From positions 1-64,000 of the forward strand of contig JASAMV010000056.1 in NCBI GenBank assembly GCA_030248065.1: 64,000 bases of DNA, in the 5' to 3' direction. Position numbers and translations under genes: made by a program. The DNA is from Rhynchonema sp. JSB1_4 (Eukaryota; Nematoda; Chromadorea; Monhysterida; Xyalidae). Below the pieces are notes generated by a model that worked only from the letters and a program-made list of their open reading frames with translations, had not been told where the DNA came from and did not search any database. This document shows, piece by piece, positions 12,801 through 24,855 of the stretch. Every line of letters begins with the position of its first letter. Positions within the stretch are counted from its first letter, which is position 1.

Positions 12801-13466
12801 CGAAAAGATGTGAACAATGATTAAATGACAATGACCCCGGTATTCACCACCGGGTTCTGATCGAGTTCCCGCGAAGTTGAGGAGAACGAGCTCAGAGCCG
12901 ATGTTGTGCACACGGACCTGTAAAGACTGCGTCATTCCACGCAATGTGTGGCACACACCCCACGTGCACGATAGAAACACACACATGGTCAGCTGAGTGA
13001 TATTGGTCGCACAATGACCATATAAGAATTCATCAAATGAATCCTGGTTTTCACGTTCAGTCACTCTTAACAACTAGATATTTGTGATTCTCACAAAAGA
13101 TTTTCACCTGAAAATAATCCAGCAGAGCACCCACGTTGCTGCGGGTCTGAAACATTTTGGTGACTGCATGTTTTGTGTGCGATCACGCAACGTCAGTGCC
13201 CCGTCACTTTACCTCTATACGATTCAGGAAAAAAATTTGACCAATTCTTATAAAGTCATTGTGCGGCCAATACATATACATCATAAATAAAAATGTTTTC
13301 ATTCTCACTAACTCGATATCAAAACCGTACTGGATCCAAAATATCAAAGTGCTATAGGCTTCAAAGTGATTTAATCAAGCTTCATACCTGGCTGTGAGGC
13401 CGAAACGGTCGCCGTCAATGCCACCAGACCATATATAGCGGAGACGAAGACCGCTGGTTTGTACAT
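9810..13466 (-). CDS. Lectin gene A: secreted two-CTLD plus PAN-like protein, 412 aa, nine exons
   Basis: Exons (minus): 13466-13388, 12787-12603, 11879-11792, 11479-11321, 11251-11225, 11098-10890, 10610-10397, 10326-10258, 10018-9810; phases agree throughout. Residues 1-26 are a signal peptide (start MYKPAVF, end TVSAS). The first C-type lectin domain (about 27-170) shows WDAAHATC, GKLAQP, a QPD motif followed by DWDTGEDC, and GRICEY. QPD is the usual galactose-type calcium/sugar motif. The second (about 180-320) shows GSSCFF, NWDGCWTELA, VWTGLKND and MCGAL. The C-terminal part (about 321-412) has CAFEC, REGCLSFTY and NCTLL, as in PAN/Apple domains. Intron 4 would need a GC donor (G/GCATGT). 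It is likely a secreted glycan-recognition protein; the ligand is inferred only. It is paralogous to gene B exon for exon. Confidence 0.82.
12320..12450. mobile_element. Degenerate fold-back hairpin, family 4 (CAATCAGCGCGC)
   Basis: It contains the inverted pair gcgcgctgattggct / agccaatcagcgcgc with a short loop, and outer arms resembling ttctctgag...gaacgaagt. It is a diverged copy of the 16407-16543 palindrome. It lies between exons 2 and 3 of gene A. Confidence 0.55.
13003..13272. mobile_element. MITE, family 7 (TATTGGTCGCACAATGAC ends)
   Basis: The ends tattggtcgcacaatgac and gtcattgtgcggccaata are inverted repeats. The interior, including ccagcagagcacccacgttgctgc, is shared in inverse order with 57187-57480. 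It lies in intron 1 of lectin gene A. Confidence 0.7.
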
Positions 13467-13988
13467 TATAATCACTGAATGGCGGAGTTCGAATCAGATA
13501 TTTGCAAAAAAAAGAATTTAATGAATAGTATGCTGGGCCAGCAGCACTGGCAAGAGCCAATATAATTATTTTACTTGACTCCTGCTGAACGCGAACAAGA
13601 GTCGACCGGCAAAAGACTATAAAAGTTATTATAAAAGTTTGTATCAAATTTTTGCAGGTGTCAGCTTTGGTGTCGTATTTCATCAAGACAATATCTGCTA
13701 CCTATTTTACATAATCTTTCACGAACAAAGCCAATTTATGCTTTTGCGATCTCAAACTCGTGTTCAGCAGTATTCGGCGGCAGTTTTCAAATTTTCGGCG
13801 TGGATATATAGCTAAAATTATCCTTTGTGTGGTCATCATTAGGCATGTTGTTTGATGATTGAAAACATGGAGTCAGCGTTGCTAGTAGCTACTGGATATG
13901 CGTTGCAAAACTTTGCCTAGATTGCCGACTTGGCAACTTACATATGTACATGTATATTGGCCAAAAATCCAAAATGCATATGGTACAA

Positions 13989-14210
13989 CAACCACGAGCT
14001 CATATGAGGCGCTCTTATAAAGCTTGCTTGGTCGGATTCAAACAAGTTCCAGCTGGCTGACCTCAGGTGGGAAGCGTGTTTTTAAAAAACGCTTCCGTTT
14101 CTCTTTCTTTCGTTTTCGAAATGCGTGTAACCGGAACATTATTGGATCTGCCCAAGCCAATTTCAAAAGTAGTCGTTTCATGAGCTCGTGGTTGGACTAT
14201 ACATTGTTTT
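13989..14210. mobile_element. MITE, family 8 (CATGAGCTCGTGGTTGGACTATACA end)
   Basis: The interior (cagctggctgacctca, aagccaatttcaaaag) and right end are shared with 53757-54124 in inverse. The left end ccacgagctcatatgag is the partner inverted repeat. It lies between genes A and B. No open frame of note. Confidence 0.6.
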
Positions 14211-14842
14211 TGTGTTTGCTGCATTGCTGGGCTTCGAATGATGCGTGCACAAAGTTGTGGGGGCGTCATAGAAAACGCGATTTGGGCCATAACGCTCGAG
14301 GCATGAAAGGCATAAATGAAAAATTGATGTTAATCAATGCTGTGGTATTAGTGCGTGTGTTGTTGGAGGTTGTTATTGTGATGAAAAGAGAGAAGTAAAC
14401 CATGGGGATGACAAATTGCATGCATACAATGGACAGATGACGGATATTCAGAATGTTCTAAACAAGTTGATTTAGGCATATCTGGCACTGCTTAAATGTG
14501 AACGTTAAAAAATAGAGATTGAATGTAACAAGCAAATTACATAGTATCATACATGATTACCAGAATATGGACATCAAGTTCTTTCACAGTATTAATTCTT
14601 GCAAAAAGTAGGTTCTAGAATACTGCTGAAAGTAAAACATTCCTAATGTTCTGCGGGCACATTGTCGTGAGAAGTAAAACGGCTAGGCATAAATTTTGGT
14701 CACACTGCGTAAACGGCTGAAGAAATTGCGCATCAAACATGGCCCAGCTTGGCCGTTACGAAACGCTCTGAAGAAAAATCTTTAGCCATCGGCACTTTGA
14801 TGCAATCCTAAGATTAAAACGTATGTATATTCCAAACACAAC

Positions 14843-17800
14843 TCAATAATTTCGTTCATAGAAATGCACTCCTGGAGCCGGTATCGCGGTCATGTATCCT
14901 TGGGCAAATCCATCCGATTTCGCTGCCAACAACGTGCAATTTCCGGTGGCCGCTTGGTAGGTGAAACTGAGACATCCCTCCCGTTGTTGACACTCGAAGG
15001 CACACGGGCGCTCGTCGGGGTAGGGATCGACCATCAGGGTTGCCATCAGGGCTGAAAGTTCGAACCGAGCCTGATACTCAAGTCAATCGCGGCTGTTTGT
15101 GTCAGCCAAGAATCACTGGAATGGGACACAGGAACAGTACGTAATGCATGCTCCGTGTAGAGCAGCTCCCTTCCCTATCAGGTCCACTTTGTGTTGCTGC
15201 CTGGCTGGCTTTTTTCCTTCCTCCACCTTCTAATGAAAGAGAAATTGAGTCACCGATGTTGCAAAAAAACCGAAAAAAAAGGATCGAATCTGTCGAAAAA
15301 GAATCAACTCGATCTAAGTTTAACAGTGTAAAAAGCTTTGAACATTGACAAAGGAACATGCAAGCATTTTCAACATTGTATTCGTTTTCACTACATGAGG
15401 AAAATTTTTCTTCAGAGCTCTCGGCAAGAAATGGAGCATTGGATTTGTGTGTTGGATTTGTTGAACTGAGTGCGCTTGCATACATAACTGAAACCACGTT
15501 GGTGACTGATCTGTGTCTTTGGCACAACATATACATATCAAGTTAATCCATGGATACAACACGTCTATTTTAAGACACTTTGCCTGAGAAAATCAAACGA
15601 AAAAAGCCAAATTTTAAGGATTTCGAGTTTTTGTGATGGAATCGTTCTATGGGAAGGTAGTAACTCGTGTGCAAAATATTTTTTGAAAATTCCCTATTTA
15701 AGTCGAGATATGGCTTAATAAAGAAATTTTGCTTCTGGCGCCGTCGCACCCCAAGGCTAAAAAAATTAAAAAGTCCGTAACTTTTGATAGGAGTGGAATT
15801 TTGATGCACTTTTTTCATTGGGTGGTAGACAATTGCAGCAGTGTATCACACATTATGCTAAACCCTTTTGTGTATCATAGTGTGACCCAAAATATTGAAC
15901 AACAGTTTCAAAAAAATTTCGTGTTTTTGGGTCACTTTGGGCTGTGGCAAAAGTTTGCCAGGTGATGACATTGCAAAGCGCTTGACCTTCGTAGATGCTC
16001 CAAACAATTGTCTTTCAAAAACAACAAAATATAAAATCACAGGATCTATATCGGGCGCACAGCGTGACCTTGAAGTGCACCCCTAACATGAAAACGCGCC
16101 TTTGAGCGCGCACCCAGCCAGTCAGCTTACCGCTGTGCGCGTGCGTTTTTTGCGTGCCCACAAGCGTGGCTTGGCATACACTGTGCTAAGTGTACAAATT
16201 TCCTGTTTTGTTCGATGTTAAAGTGAAACAACATTTGTTCATTGCCCAGCATTTTCATTGTGTCGGTTCTACTGCTGTTTGTACCGCATCCTTTTTGTTA
16301 TAATTGTTTTACCACTATGCTATAGATTTATCAACCTGTATTATTATTGTTTTGTGTTTGAAAAAGTTTGGGTTGGTCTGCTTGTAGAAAGTGGACTAAC
16401 ATTAAGGCCTAACTATACTTCGTTCTCTCAGAGAACAAAGAACAAATTCTCGCGCGCTGATTGGTCCACGTATGTTCAACAGCCAATCAGCGCGCGAGAA
16501 TTTGTTCTTTGTTCTCTGAGAGAACGAAGTATAGTTAGGCCTTTAGCATAAAATGAAATACAGTTGGTGTTTGATGCGAGTCAATTGATTTGGCTTAATA
16601 ATTTTTTGACATTCAAAATTAAATTTCTTCTTGTTCGAAGTTCATGCTAAAATTTCCATACTTGTAACTCTTTCATTTATAGGAATAAGCGTTTTTCAAG
16701 TGTCACAATAGTTGCAGCGATCAACAATGGGTCTAATGTCAGTTTGCTATGCGGTATACGAAACTAGATACATGAAATCAAGAAGGAACAAAAGTTTGAA
16801 CAAAGGAAATCCGAGTAACAAGTCGTTACGGATGAACAGAAATCCACATGTGGCTGTAGAGCCAATAAATGTTGATGCTCAATGCTCAATGTACTTAGAA
16901 ATACTACCTATACTCATGTACTCCCACCAAAAGAAATCATGCATTCGACCGGCCAGGTTGGATTCGGGACTGGGCGGTTCGCCATGTGCTGCGGTGGCGA
17001 TTTCTTGCCAGACTTGGCCACGATCACTCAAGGAGGCAATCGCTTCAATTTTAGAATCTGGATTGGTCCTTCTGATATTTCATGTGCAGAGAGGCAGAGC
17101 AACTGTCGCAACTTTTCGGCTTGACTGAATTTCAAATACTTACTAAACGTCGCGTGAACGCAAGCAAAGCAAAGAATAGGACCAGACAATACCAAACAGT
17201 TGATGATGATTCGAAACTGTCGGTGCAGCGTTTGTTGCTTGCTGAACACCAGTTGAGTGTCGTGGTGTGTGCGCATGTACCTTTTGAGTTGATGTGAGAT
17301 GTTCCCGTCAAATGGTATTGACATTCTCGAGAATGTCAATACCATTTACACATCTCATCACTCAAAAGGTACATGCGCACACACCACGACACTCAACTGG
17401 TGTTCAGCAAGCAACAAACGCTGCCTCCTCCTACAAACGTAACACCAACACCCAAGTCACAGACAGTCGCAATTGCGTGTATGAATTAACGTGTTCATGT
17501 CCACAAGGCTACACATACATCGGCTCTACCACACGAACCCTAAAACAGCGCGTGCAAGAACACATCAATGGCACCACCAAGCAAAACAACAATGCCTCAG
17601 GCATGACCATTCATATGCGCACACATCAATGTACAGTGCAACACGTAAAGGTGCTAGACCACTGTAACACAGAAAAACAACTGCGTGTTATGGAGTCGGC
17701 CTTTATTCTCGCTCGCAATCCATACATCAACAGAGCACTGAAACCCAACAATAGCCAATATCTGTATCAAAATGCCACTTGTTTATCTGACTGTTTTGCA

Positions 17801-20800
17801 CCTTGTTTGCGTTTTCTGAAATGATGTCTTGTGACAACCGGTTCCTATCTCTCTTTTTGTTGATTTTAGCCCTGACGAGGACACTATTGAGTGTCGAAAA
17901 TTCGGCAATATATTCTGTGTATTGGAATTTGGTGCTGTTCGTCTCTCAAAGACACACAACAACAAAAAGAAATTGTTCCATTCTGTACGATAAAAAGGTG
18001 ACAGGAAAATATGTGACATGACTGACTGATATGAGAATGCCCCTATCTTACGACGCACCCTGATCAAGTGAGAGAAAGTAAACGCATCAAAAAGCACATC
18101 TGGTCTTTCATTTTTGCGTCACTTGATTTGCGTCTCCAACGTGTGTTTGCACTTTGGCTTTACGTCTTAGCCTTTTTACGTAAGCCAAGGAATCAAAATA
18201 AGTATGAAATAAGTTTGTTCAACTTAGTTGAGTGTTAAAGAAAAATTGGCAAACAAAACTGACTGACGTGACAATAGCTGAGCAAATATGAGTAAAGTAC
18301 CTCATTTTTATGACAATACTTGCTTTAGTTAGATAGTATACTGTTTATCGGTAAAACTGAATCGGTTTGAATTTGATGTCACATAACTTTCAGCATCCGA
18401 TGCGTCGTGCAAGTGATACCGTCCCATGATGATCCGATACCAGTCGAGAAGTACACAGATTTAGAAACAGGCAAGGAGACCGGTGACTACACATTCCCCG
18501 GTGGTCACTACGTTGCGTTTGTGCCATGCGAATCGGGCGGTTGGATCGAGCTAGACAATTTGGCACCGAAACCAAAGCACATCACCGATAATGAAGCTAA
18601 TGAGCGATTTTTTGACACGTTGAAGGATGTGGTTCCGATATTTTTTGAAAACAATATGCTGTGATTATGTTTTGCGCTAAGACTTGAAACTGCCGTATTT
18701 TATGCACCCTATACATGCATACAAAAACATATGATTTATAGTGCGTCACACTATTCTTGTTACCTGAACAGGTGTGCTAATGTTTCATACGCATTATTAT
18801 GAAATTGAATTAGTTTTACAAGTTTGTAACCACGTAGAGATCTACGTCGTAGATCATTAGGCTGAAAATAAAATATTTGAAGATAAAATGCACTTTCATT
18901 AACCAATGAACGTCCCCATTGTATCGCAGCACTGCCAGTGACCTTGGCTTACATACCGTATGCAACAAATGGACGCACAAAAATAAAACCATAACTCAAC
19001 AGTATCACATTGTTAGAATGTAAACTGCATTCTTTAACGTTGATTAATGTTGTTTCACTTCAAAATCGAACAAAACAGTAAATTTGTACAATTAGCACAG
19101 AGTATGCCAAGCCACTTGCTCGTGTGCACGCAAAAAACGCACGCGCACGGCGGTAAGCTGACTGGCTGTGCGCGCGCTCAAGGGCGCGTTTTCATGTTAG
19201 GGGTGCACTCAAGGTCACGCTGTGTGGCCGATATAGATCCTGTGATTTTATATCTTATTGTTTTTGAAAGCCAATCGCTTGGAGCATCTGCGAAGGTCAA
19301 GCGCTTTGCAATGTCATCACCTGGCAAACTTTTGCCACAGCCCAAAGTGACCCAAAAACACGAGATTTTTTTGAAACTGTTGTTCAATATTTTGGGTCAC
19401 ACTGTGATGCACAAAAGGGTCTAGCATAATGTGTGATACACTGCTGCAATTGCTTACCACCCAATGAAAAAAGTGCATCAAAATTCCATTCCTATCAAAA
19501 GTTACGGACTTTTTAATTTTTTTAGCCTTGGGGTGCGACGGCGTCAGAAATAAAATTTCTTTATTAAGCCATATCTCGACTTAAACACGGAATTTTCGAA
19601 AAATATTTTGCACACGAATTACTACCTACCCATAGAATGATTCTATCGCAAAAACCCGAAATTCTTAAAATTTGACCCCAACTGCCTGTATAGCGCTCGA
19701 TTTTCTCAGGCAAAGTGTCTTAAAACTCTCAATTTTTCCTGAAACTCAATTTGTCTTTCATTAAAACCGTGGAAGAATGGTTCAAGCCAGCCAGCAGCAT
19801 CACAAGGTGACATGAGTCGATGGACGGACTTTACAATCGACTTCAAATTGTGTGAAAGGTTGCTTTCTGGGGGTTTCGGAAGCGAGAAATTCGAGTGAGG
19901 GGGATGAGGAAGTCTGGGCCAATGCAGGCGCTCGCAGCAAGCGTTGTGCAAAGAGTGCACCACTCAATGAGATTGGAATTTAAAAGTTCTAAAACTTTAG
20001 GTAACTGACATGCTGCAGGGACCCCTGTTGCTAAATTAGTATGTGCAAAGCCAGGTTTCAGATTTTATCAGGCGCGTGGCGTAGTGTTTCACCTTTACTG
20101 ATGTCAATATAGCAAGTTATTGATTGGGTTCTGCATTCCTAGCATGTATATACACAACGATTGCCGTGGCGCCCGCGTTGAGTAGTGGCCGCCCCATTGG
20201 TCAGGCGCTCTAAGTATGTATGTCGGGCAGAAAAGATTCGATTGAGAAAATAAAGTGTTCCAAACTCACTTCCAGCGTTCGTTGTGGTGTTCACTTGCAC
20301 ATCATCCATAACCTTCGTGTACTTTTGAAACGGCGACACTGGAATGTGATGGTGACGTCATATGCATGCATATAAATGGAATATCAGCGAGCAGCACAAA
20401 TCGTCCAACCAATTTCTCCCAAACACTGGGTGGTCGTTGTACACCCAACATCCATCACCGTCGGCACAGGTGCCATTACAACAGCACCACACTGATCAGT
20501 TGCGACATTTGATAGATCCGGAACATCGGGTCGCACGGATGTATCATCGTTTGAGCCAGCATTTTGCGCGTCAGACATCCAGTAAACGCTTCCATTGCTC
20601 TTCAAGCTCGTCCAAGCCATCTGAAGGTAGTGAAAAAATAGATTTACCTGGTATGACGAAGACGAGGCCTGGGCTCTCTTCTTCAAGCACAACTTTTATT
20701 CAGAGCAAAAACCAGACAAGACCCCCATTTCAATATTTGGTTGTGTATCATGCAAGACGATTGACTGAAACATTTTCTGTTTTGTCGCATGGGAAATTTA

Positions 20801-23800
20801 GTTACACTGGGTTTAGGTTGCTGCACAGGAAATATACTTGAAGATGGACTCAAAGAGTTGGTTGTCGGACAAAGCAAGTCCCGAAATACGCCTCGATTGT
20901 TTTCGGCCTAGGCATTTTGGGTCCAAGCAACAGGGTCCGATATCATTTTTAATATTCGATTCAACCTGACATTGGCCACTGTGTCCGAAAACCCACGGTA
21001 TGTACCTAAACTTTAGTCCAATATCCTTTAAACATGTTTTCCGCATCACCTTTAACCTTAGTGTAACTATTTTTAGACCACGCTATGTATCCGTACGCAT
21101 TCGTTCGGTCGCCGAAATGCAAGTTCATTATATGGTACACTAGACTCACAGCTGCAGCGCCAAGTCCTTTGATTTCCAGATAGTTAATTATTTTCATGAA
21201 GATGTTCTGTGTGTAGATGCGTGCCAGACGTGCGTTGTACTGTGCCAATTCCGACCAACATCCGTCCCAACTGAATGTTCCAGTGGTCACGAAGAAGCAG
21301 CTGCTGCCCAAGAATACGCCTCGATGCATCATGCACTCCGCTCGTCCGGGATCTGTGGCGAATTCTGGAAGCAAACCAAATTTAAACAAAAGAGTGACAA
21401 AATATTTTTATGCACTGTTGGCTTTCTCTATTACTTCTTTATTCATCCCATTCCGTAAGTCCCACTGTACTGCAACTGAACAAGCTACGCTGAATCACGC
21501 ATTATATGTAAACATTCACATTCATTATCAGTACAAGCGCTGCCCAGGCCGGCGCACTCTTGCCAGACATAAGTTGCGCAAATATGTACCATGTCACTGC
21601 GAACAACGGTTTGTGCTTGTGCCGTGAATTTAATCAAAACAACATGAGACAGCAAGTAAAGCGTAAAAAAACCCAAAGCAAAAACTGGCGCGCAAAGTTT
21701 CAAACTCACGCTCAATCTCCGATGTATGCTGGACTTCTGCAGAAATGAATGATGAAGAGCAACAACTTGGCGCACAGGCTGCTTTGCCACTTACCATATT
21801 CACAAACTGCTGCCGGCTTTGAACTGCTGTTGCAGGCAATGTCTGTTAGTTCGGCCACATCGCCTGTACCCAGCGTCACCCTGGAACAATCCTGATTTCC
21901 GTTGTTGTCATTAGGTTGACCAGACCTCCATTGCACTTCCGATGGTAACGGCGCGCCTGTAGAACAGAAAACCTACTGAATCTTTACTCGCAGAACAAAA
22001 TTTTCCTACTTACCCGTATGTGTGATTCATGACGCTAGGTAGGAAGTTCCAACTGGGAACATTTGCTGCAACATGACCTTACTGGAAAACTTGCGCAAAG
22101 CCACCCCCAACCGGATATCAATTCCCAGTTGCCAGCGGGTTCAACAGTCTTGTTTGCTTGCTTGACTCCGATGAAGGCTTCTGTTTGCGACACCATTTGC
22201 TGCAAAAGACAACAATTGCAATTCTCTAAATAAATGACCAAAACGCACTGTTTTGAGAATGTTTCACCTATTGGCGCAGGCTCGGCCTGCTGGCGCCTGC
22301 AGGTTCAGTGAGTGCACCGCTTGTTTTTGTGCCTTTATGCACCTGTAGTCATATTTCTAGTAACCCACGTTTCAACATTGTTTTTTTTGGAATACCGGTC
22401 ATTTTATATGATTAATTTTATGGTGTTACTGTAGTGATCTGAAAGCCATCAATTTACATGATACTTCATTTGACACACAATCGTACCAAACTGTTTTTGT
22501 GTGGTAAAATCTTGTTGAAACGGTGCCCACGTTACGCTCACTTTTCGTACAGAATATGCTGGTTTGTTTCGCATCAGCCTTGTTTTAATTTTTTTGACAA
22601 TGCAATCAGACGAGAAGATAAAACAAACAGAAATTTATAGCACATAAAAGCACCAAAACAAGCGATGCACACACTGAGCCTGGGGGCGCCGGAAGGCTTT
22701 GGAGACCTGCAGGCTCCTCTGGTTTCTTTTCTTAACTGTGCTGGCTCAGCCTGCAGGCTCGGAATCGCCTGGAATTGCAGCTGGTGCTGTATCATGACAT
22801 CAGATCGATAATTTTGATGCCCTATTTTCGTTTTGTGTCCTGTCCACGTGTCTACTCATGGTTGAGGTTTTGAGTTCTCTACTCGGACTGCACAAATTTA
22901 AAATGTATAGTTTGATTGGAGCCAAAAGTGGCCCAATTTGAAACCTCTGTTCAGCTGTTCAGGGCGTACGAAAGAAATAAATGTATGGTCAGTCCATCGG
23001 CTCATGGCACTTTGTATACACAGCGCATGCGGCAGCACACGCCTATTTCTAAACAAAATGTACACTTTGAGCGAGTGTCATTCTTTGATGACCGGTTTTT
23101 TAATTTATCCGGTTTTCATTTGCTGCTTGCCATAACACTTTTCTGCACAGTTGCAAAATTTAGGGATGTTTCAACGGATAACTGCAGAGAATAGATGCAT
23201 TCATTGACGGCAGCAATGTAGCATGCAGCCTGTGTGTGCGAGTGCCATGAGCTGGTGGATTGCCTATACATATACTGCAAACAAAAACAGCAAATACTGT
23301 AGGTAGAGACTGGTAGAATCCAGGATCATCCTCTTACCAAAGCAACACAAAACTTATACAAATGAAATAAGACGCACCACCAAACCGCCGACGAAATCCT
23401 GCATGATTTGATCGGATCGTGGTTGGGCCAGCGTTCCTCCATATTTGAATGCACACGTGTCCCGGCCTATCTCCCAACTTGGAATGGATGGCGTTGTGTT
23501 CACATGCACAATCATGCAAATATCGCCTTGACGTACGGATGGCTCATCGTGACCATCGCAATCTGTGTGAGACATGGCTACATTCCTTAGGGCAAATCCG
23601 GACTAAATCCTGGCACCGGAATGCGAGATTATTTGTCTCCAAACTCCGGTTTATTTTTACCCCGAGGTCGATATCAAACTTGGTGATCGGATCGGATCTG
23701 ACTTACTCACATTACATCAATGTGAGCGGACTATAGGTAGTCTGATCACGGTTAATGAGATCGGCTGTGACTACTAGGTTGTTACATTGATGTGATCTGA

Positions 23801-24855
23801 CTAGGTAGTCAGTCACATCACGTGATGTGATCGGATCGGATCTGTCTTGCCCACAAACAATTGCTGCACACGCGGCCTAAAGATTGTTTTTACATATAGC
23901 ACGCCTACAGATAACACGCCTGCAACATCGTCCAGCTGGACATGTGTGTCTATGGAGCTGTGTGTGCACTAGTGGCCGGCGGGGTGATGTTATGAGCGGA
24001 GGGGCGCGCTATAAAAAATGTTATGCAGCAGCAATAATACGCAAGTCCATGTGACTGGTCTTTTGGTGGGCAAGTTATGTGGATCAGATCACATCACGCA
24101 ACGTGACTACGCAGTCTGGTGCGATCACATCAATGTGAGCAGTCTAAGTCACATCACATCAATGTGACCAGGTAGTCAGATCCGATCACATTCACAATAT
24201 GTGATGTGACTACGTATAAACCCGATAACATCACATCACCAACTTTGACACCGACACGAGTATTTCCGGACTTGTGAAATGTTTTGTATATTTGTATCCA
24301 AATGATTTTCGTTTATCGGACTTCGGATTCAACTAAAGTCCGACATGAGGCCTCTGGGAAAATGTCGCAGCAAACCTTCGGCCAAGGCTATAGTCTGTTG
24401 ATTATATTTCGACATAGTGTATAAGCCCCATTCAGCGATGTTTGGAGCGGGCTGGGTCGACGCCATTCTAAATCAATGTTTCAAGCATTGCTAATTCAGG
24501 CAAAGACCGATTGAACATTGCTTGTCGCGTGGCGCAAAAACACATGGCCTGTCATCGCACAACACCAACAATGTTCAATGGCTCTGCGAATGAGTTGGCA
24601 GTGCCTGACACATTCATTTAGAATGGCGTCGACCCAGCCCGCTCCAAACATTGCTGAATGGGGCTTATACACTATGTCGAATTATAATAAACAGACTATA
24701 GAAGTCTCATCACTGTAGAATCATTTATCAGCAGATATAATTCAAGTTTTACCAAATAGTTCACCTGGTTCTGACGCCGAAACGGTAGACACCAGTGCAA
24801 GGAGGACGCAAGTAGTCACAGTGGAGAAACGTTTCTTGTCCATTAGAGTGACCAT
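14843..24855 (-). CDS. Lectin gene B: secreted two-CTLD plus PAN-like protein, 414 aa, nine exons
   Basis: Exons (minus): 24843-24765, 23562-23378, 22199-22112, 21956-21795, 21736-21710, 21364-21150, 20620-20410, 20338-20270, 15051-14843. Exons 1, 2, 3, 5, 8 and 9 have the same lengths as in gene A and every phase matches. An upstream in-frame ATG at 24855 would add four residues; 24843 is preferred because exon 1 is then 79 bases, as in A. The signal peptide ends VSTVSAS. The first lectin domain has GDICMIV, LAQPRS, SGQPNDNNGNQDC (QPN rather than QPD) and AVCEYG. The second has GSSCFFV, WDGCWSELAQ and CGAVV. The last exon encodes the PAN-like half with CAFEC and REGCLSF. Intron 8 is 5.2 kb and full of repeats. 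The last exon is almost identical to that of A while the others are clearly diverged. Confidence 0.8.
15571..16232. repeat. Dispersed repeat of about 660 bp, copy 1
   Basis: It shares almost its whole length, in opposite orientation, with 19046-19722: agacactttgcctgag at one end, a Tgacccaaaatattgaac block in the middle, and a tgaaacaacatt end. No long open frame and no clear terminal inverted repeat was seen, so the class is unknown. Both copies lie in intron 8 of lectin gene B, about 2.8 kb apart. Confidence 0.7.
16407..16543. mobile_element. Near-perfect palindrome, family 4
   Basis: The arms of about 60 bp (ctaactatacttcgttctct ... caatcagcgcgcgagaatttg) are inverted copies separated by about 15 bases. 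This is a fold-back element that would extrude a long hairpin. A degraded relative lies at 12320-12450. Confidence 0.8.
17204..17824 (+). mobile_element. Penelope-like retroelement 3' fragment with GIY-YIG endonuclease domain
   Basis: Frame about 17400-17824 encodes CVYELTCSCPQGYTYIGSTT, then RTLKQRVQEH, HMRTHQ and VMESAFILARNPYINRAL. This is the GIY-YIG order (Y...YIG, R, H, E) found at the C-terminus of Penelope-like elements. The reverse transcriptase domain is absent. The region 17204-17333 is an inverted copy of 17334-17425, meeting at a central tctcgaga, so the fragment is joined head-to-head to a piece of itself. It sits in intron 8 of lectin gene B and is dead on its own. Confidence 0.8.
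17872..17899 (+). ncRNA. Hammerhead-like core downstream of the GIY-YIG frame
   Basis: The order is CTGACGA, stem arms GACACT/AGTGTC with an ATTG loop (one extra G before the stem), then GAAA. The position, about 50 bases after the end of the Penelope-like frame, is where such elements carry ribozyme motifs. Flanking stems were not established and the extra G may weaken the fold. Confidence 0.4.
18394..18664 (+). CDS. Isolated 3' exon of an unidentified gene inside lectin intron
   Basis: It follows a good acceptor (cataactttcag) and reads 89 codons to TGA: IRCVVQVIPSHDDPIP, then FPGGHYVAFVPCESGGW and a helical acidic end DTLKDVVPIFF. It is protein-like in composition. I do not recognise the family. 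It lies on the opposite strand within intron 8 of lectin gene B, between two inverted copies of the 660-bp repeat. No upstream exon in matching phase was found, so it may be a gene fragment captured by repeats or the end of a nested gene. Confidence 0.4.
19046..19722. repeat. Dispersed repeat of about 660 bp, copy 2 (inverted)
   Basis: Reverse-orientation copy of 15571-16232, including the gcgcgcg/acgcgcacgg block near one end and ctcaggcaaagtgtctt at the other. With copy 1 it brackets the Penelope-like fragment and the isolated exon at 18394-18664. Confidence 0.7.
22270..22790. mobile_element. Degenerate element, family 9 (CAGCTGCAATT...GCAGGC)
   Basis: The outer parts carry inverted GC-rich blocks (gcaggctc, cctgcagg) and ggaattgcagctggtgctg at the right end. 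These match the ends of the better-preserved 55814-56352 element. It lies between exons 2 and 3 of gene B. Confidence 0.45.
23612..24275. mobile_element. Fold-back element with internal TGTGA/TCACA repeats
   Basis: The ends are imperfect inverted copies (aatcctggcaccgg ... aaacttggtgatcggatcgg against gatgtgactacg ... caccaactttgacaccgac). The interior has many copies of acatcaatgtga and gatcggatctg in both directions. It lies in intron 1 of lectin gene B. Confidence 0.55.
24389..24704. mobile_element. Palindromic MITE, family 6 (TATAGTCTGTTGATTATA)
   Basis: The two halves of about 150 bp are inverted copies. Termini are tatagtctgttgattatat and the inverse ataataaacagactata. A second copy is at 57918-58228. 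It lies in intron 1 of lectin gene B, 60 bases from the signal exon. Confidence 0.8.

Noticed and set aside
20362..20841. 159-codon plus frame
   Set aside because: It is the antisense of lectin gene B exon 7 (20620-20410) and its flank; the minus strand carries the lectin motifs.
22014..22199. Apparent frameshift and stop in lectin B exon 3
   Set aside because: Disappears if the exon ends at 22112 with a GTTGGG donor, which gives the same 88-base length and phase as gene A and restores the lectin core.
23640..24250. CRISPR-like array of acatcaatgtga repeats
   Set aside because: Repeats are irregular, occur in both orientations without uniform spacers, and lie inside a fold-back transposon in a eukaryotic intron.
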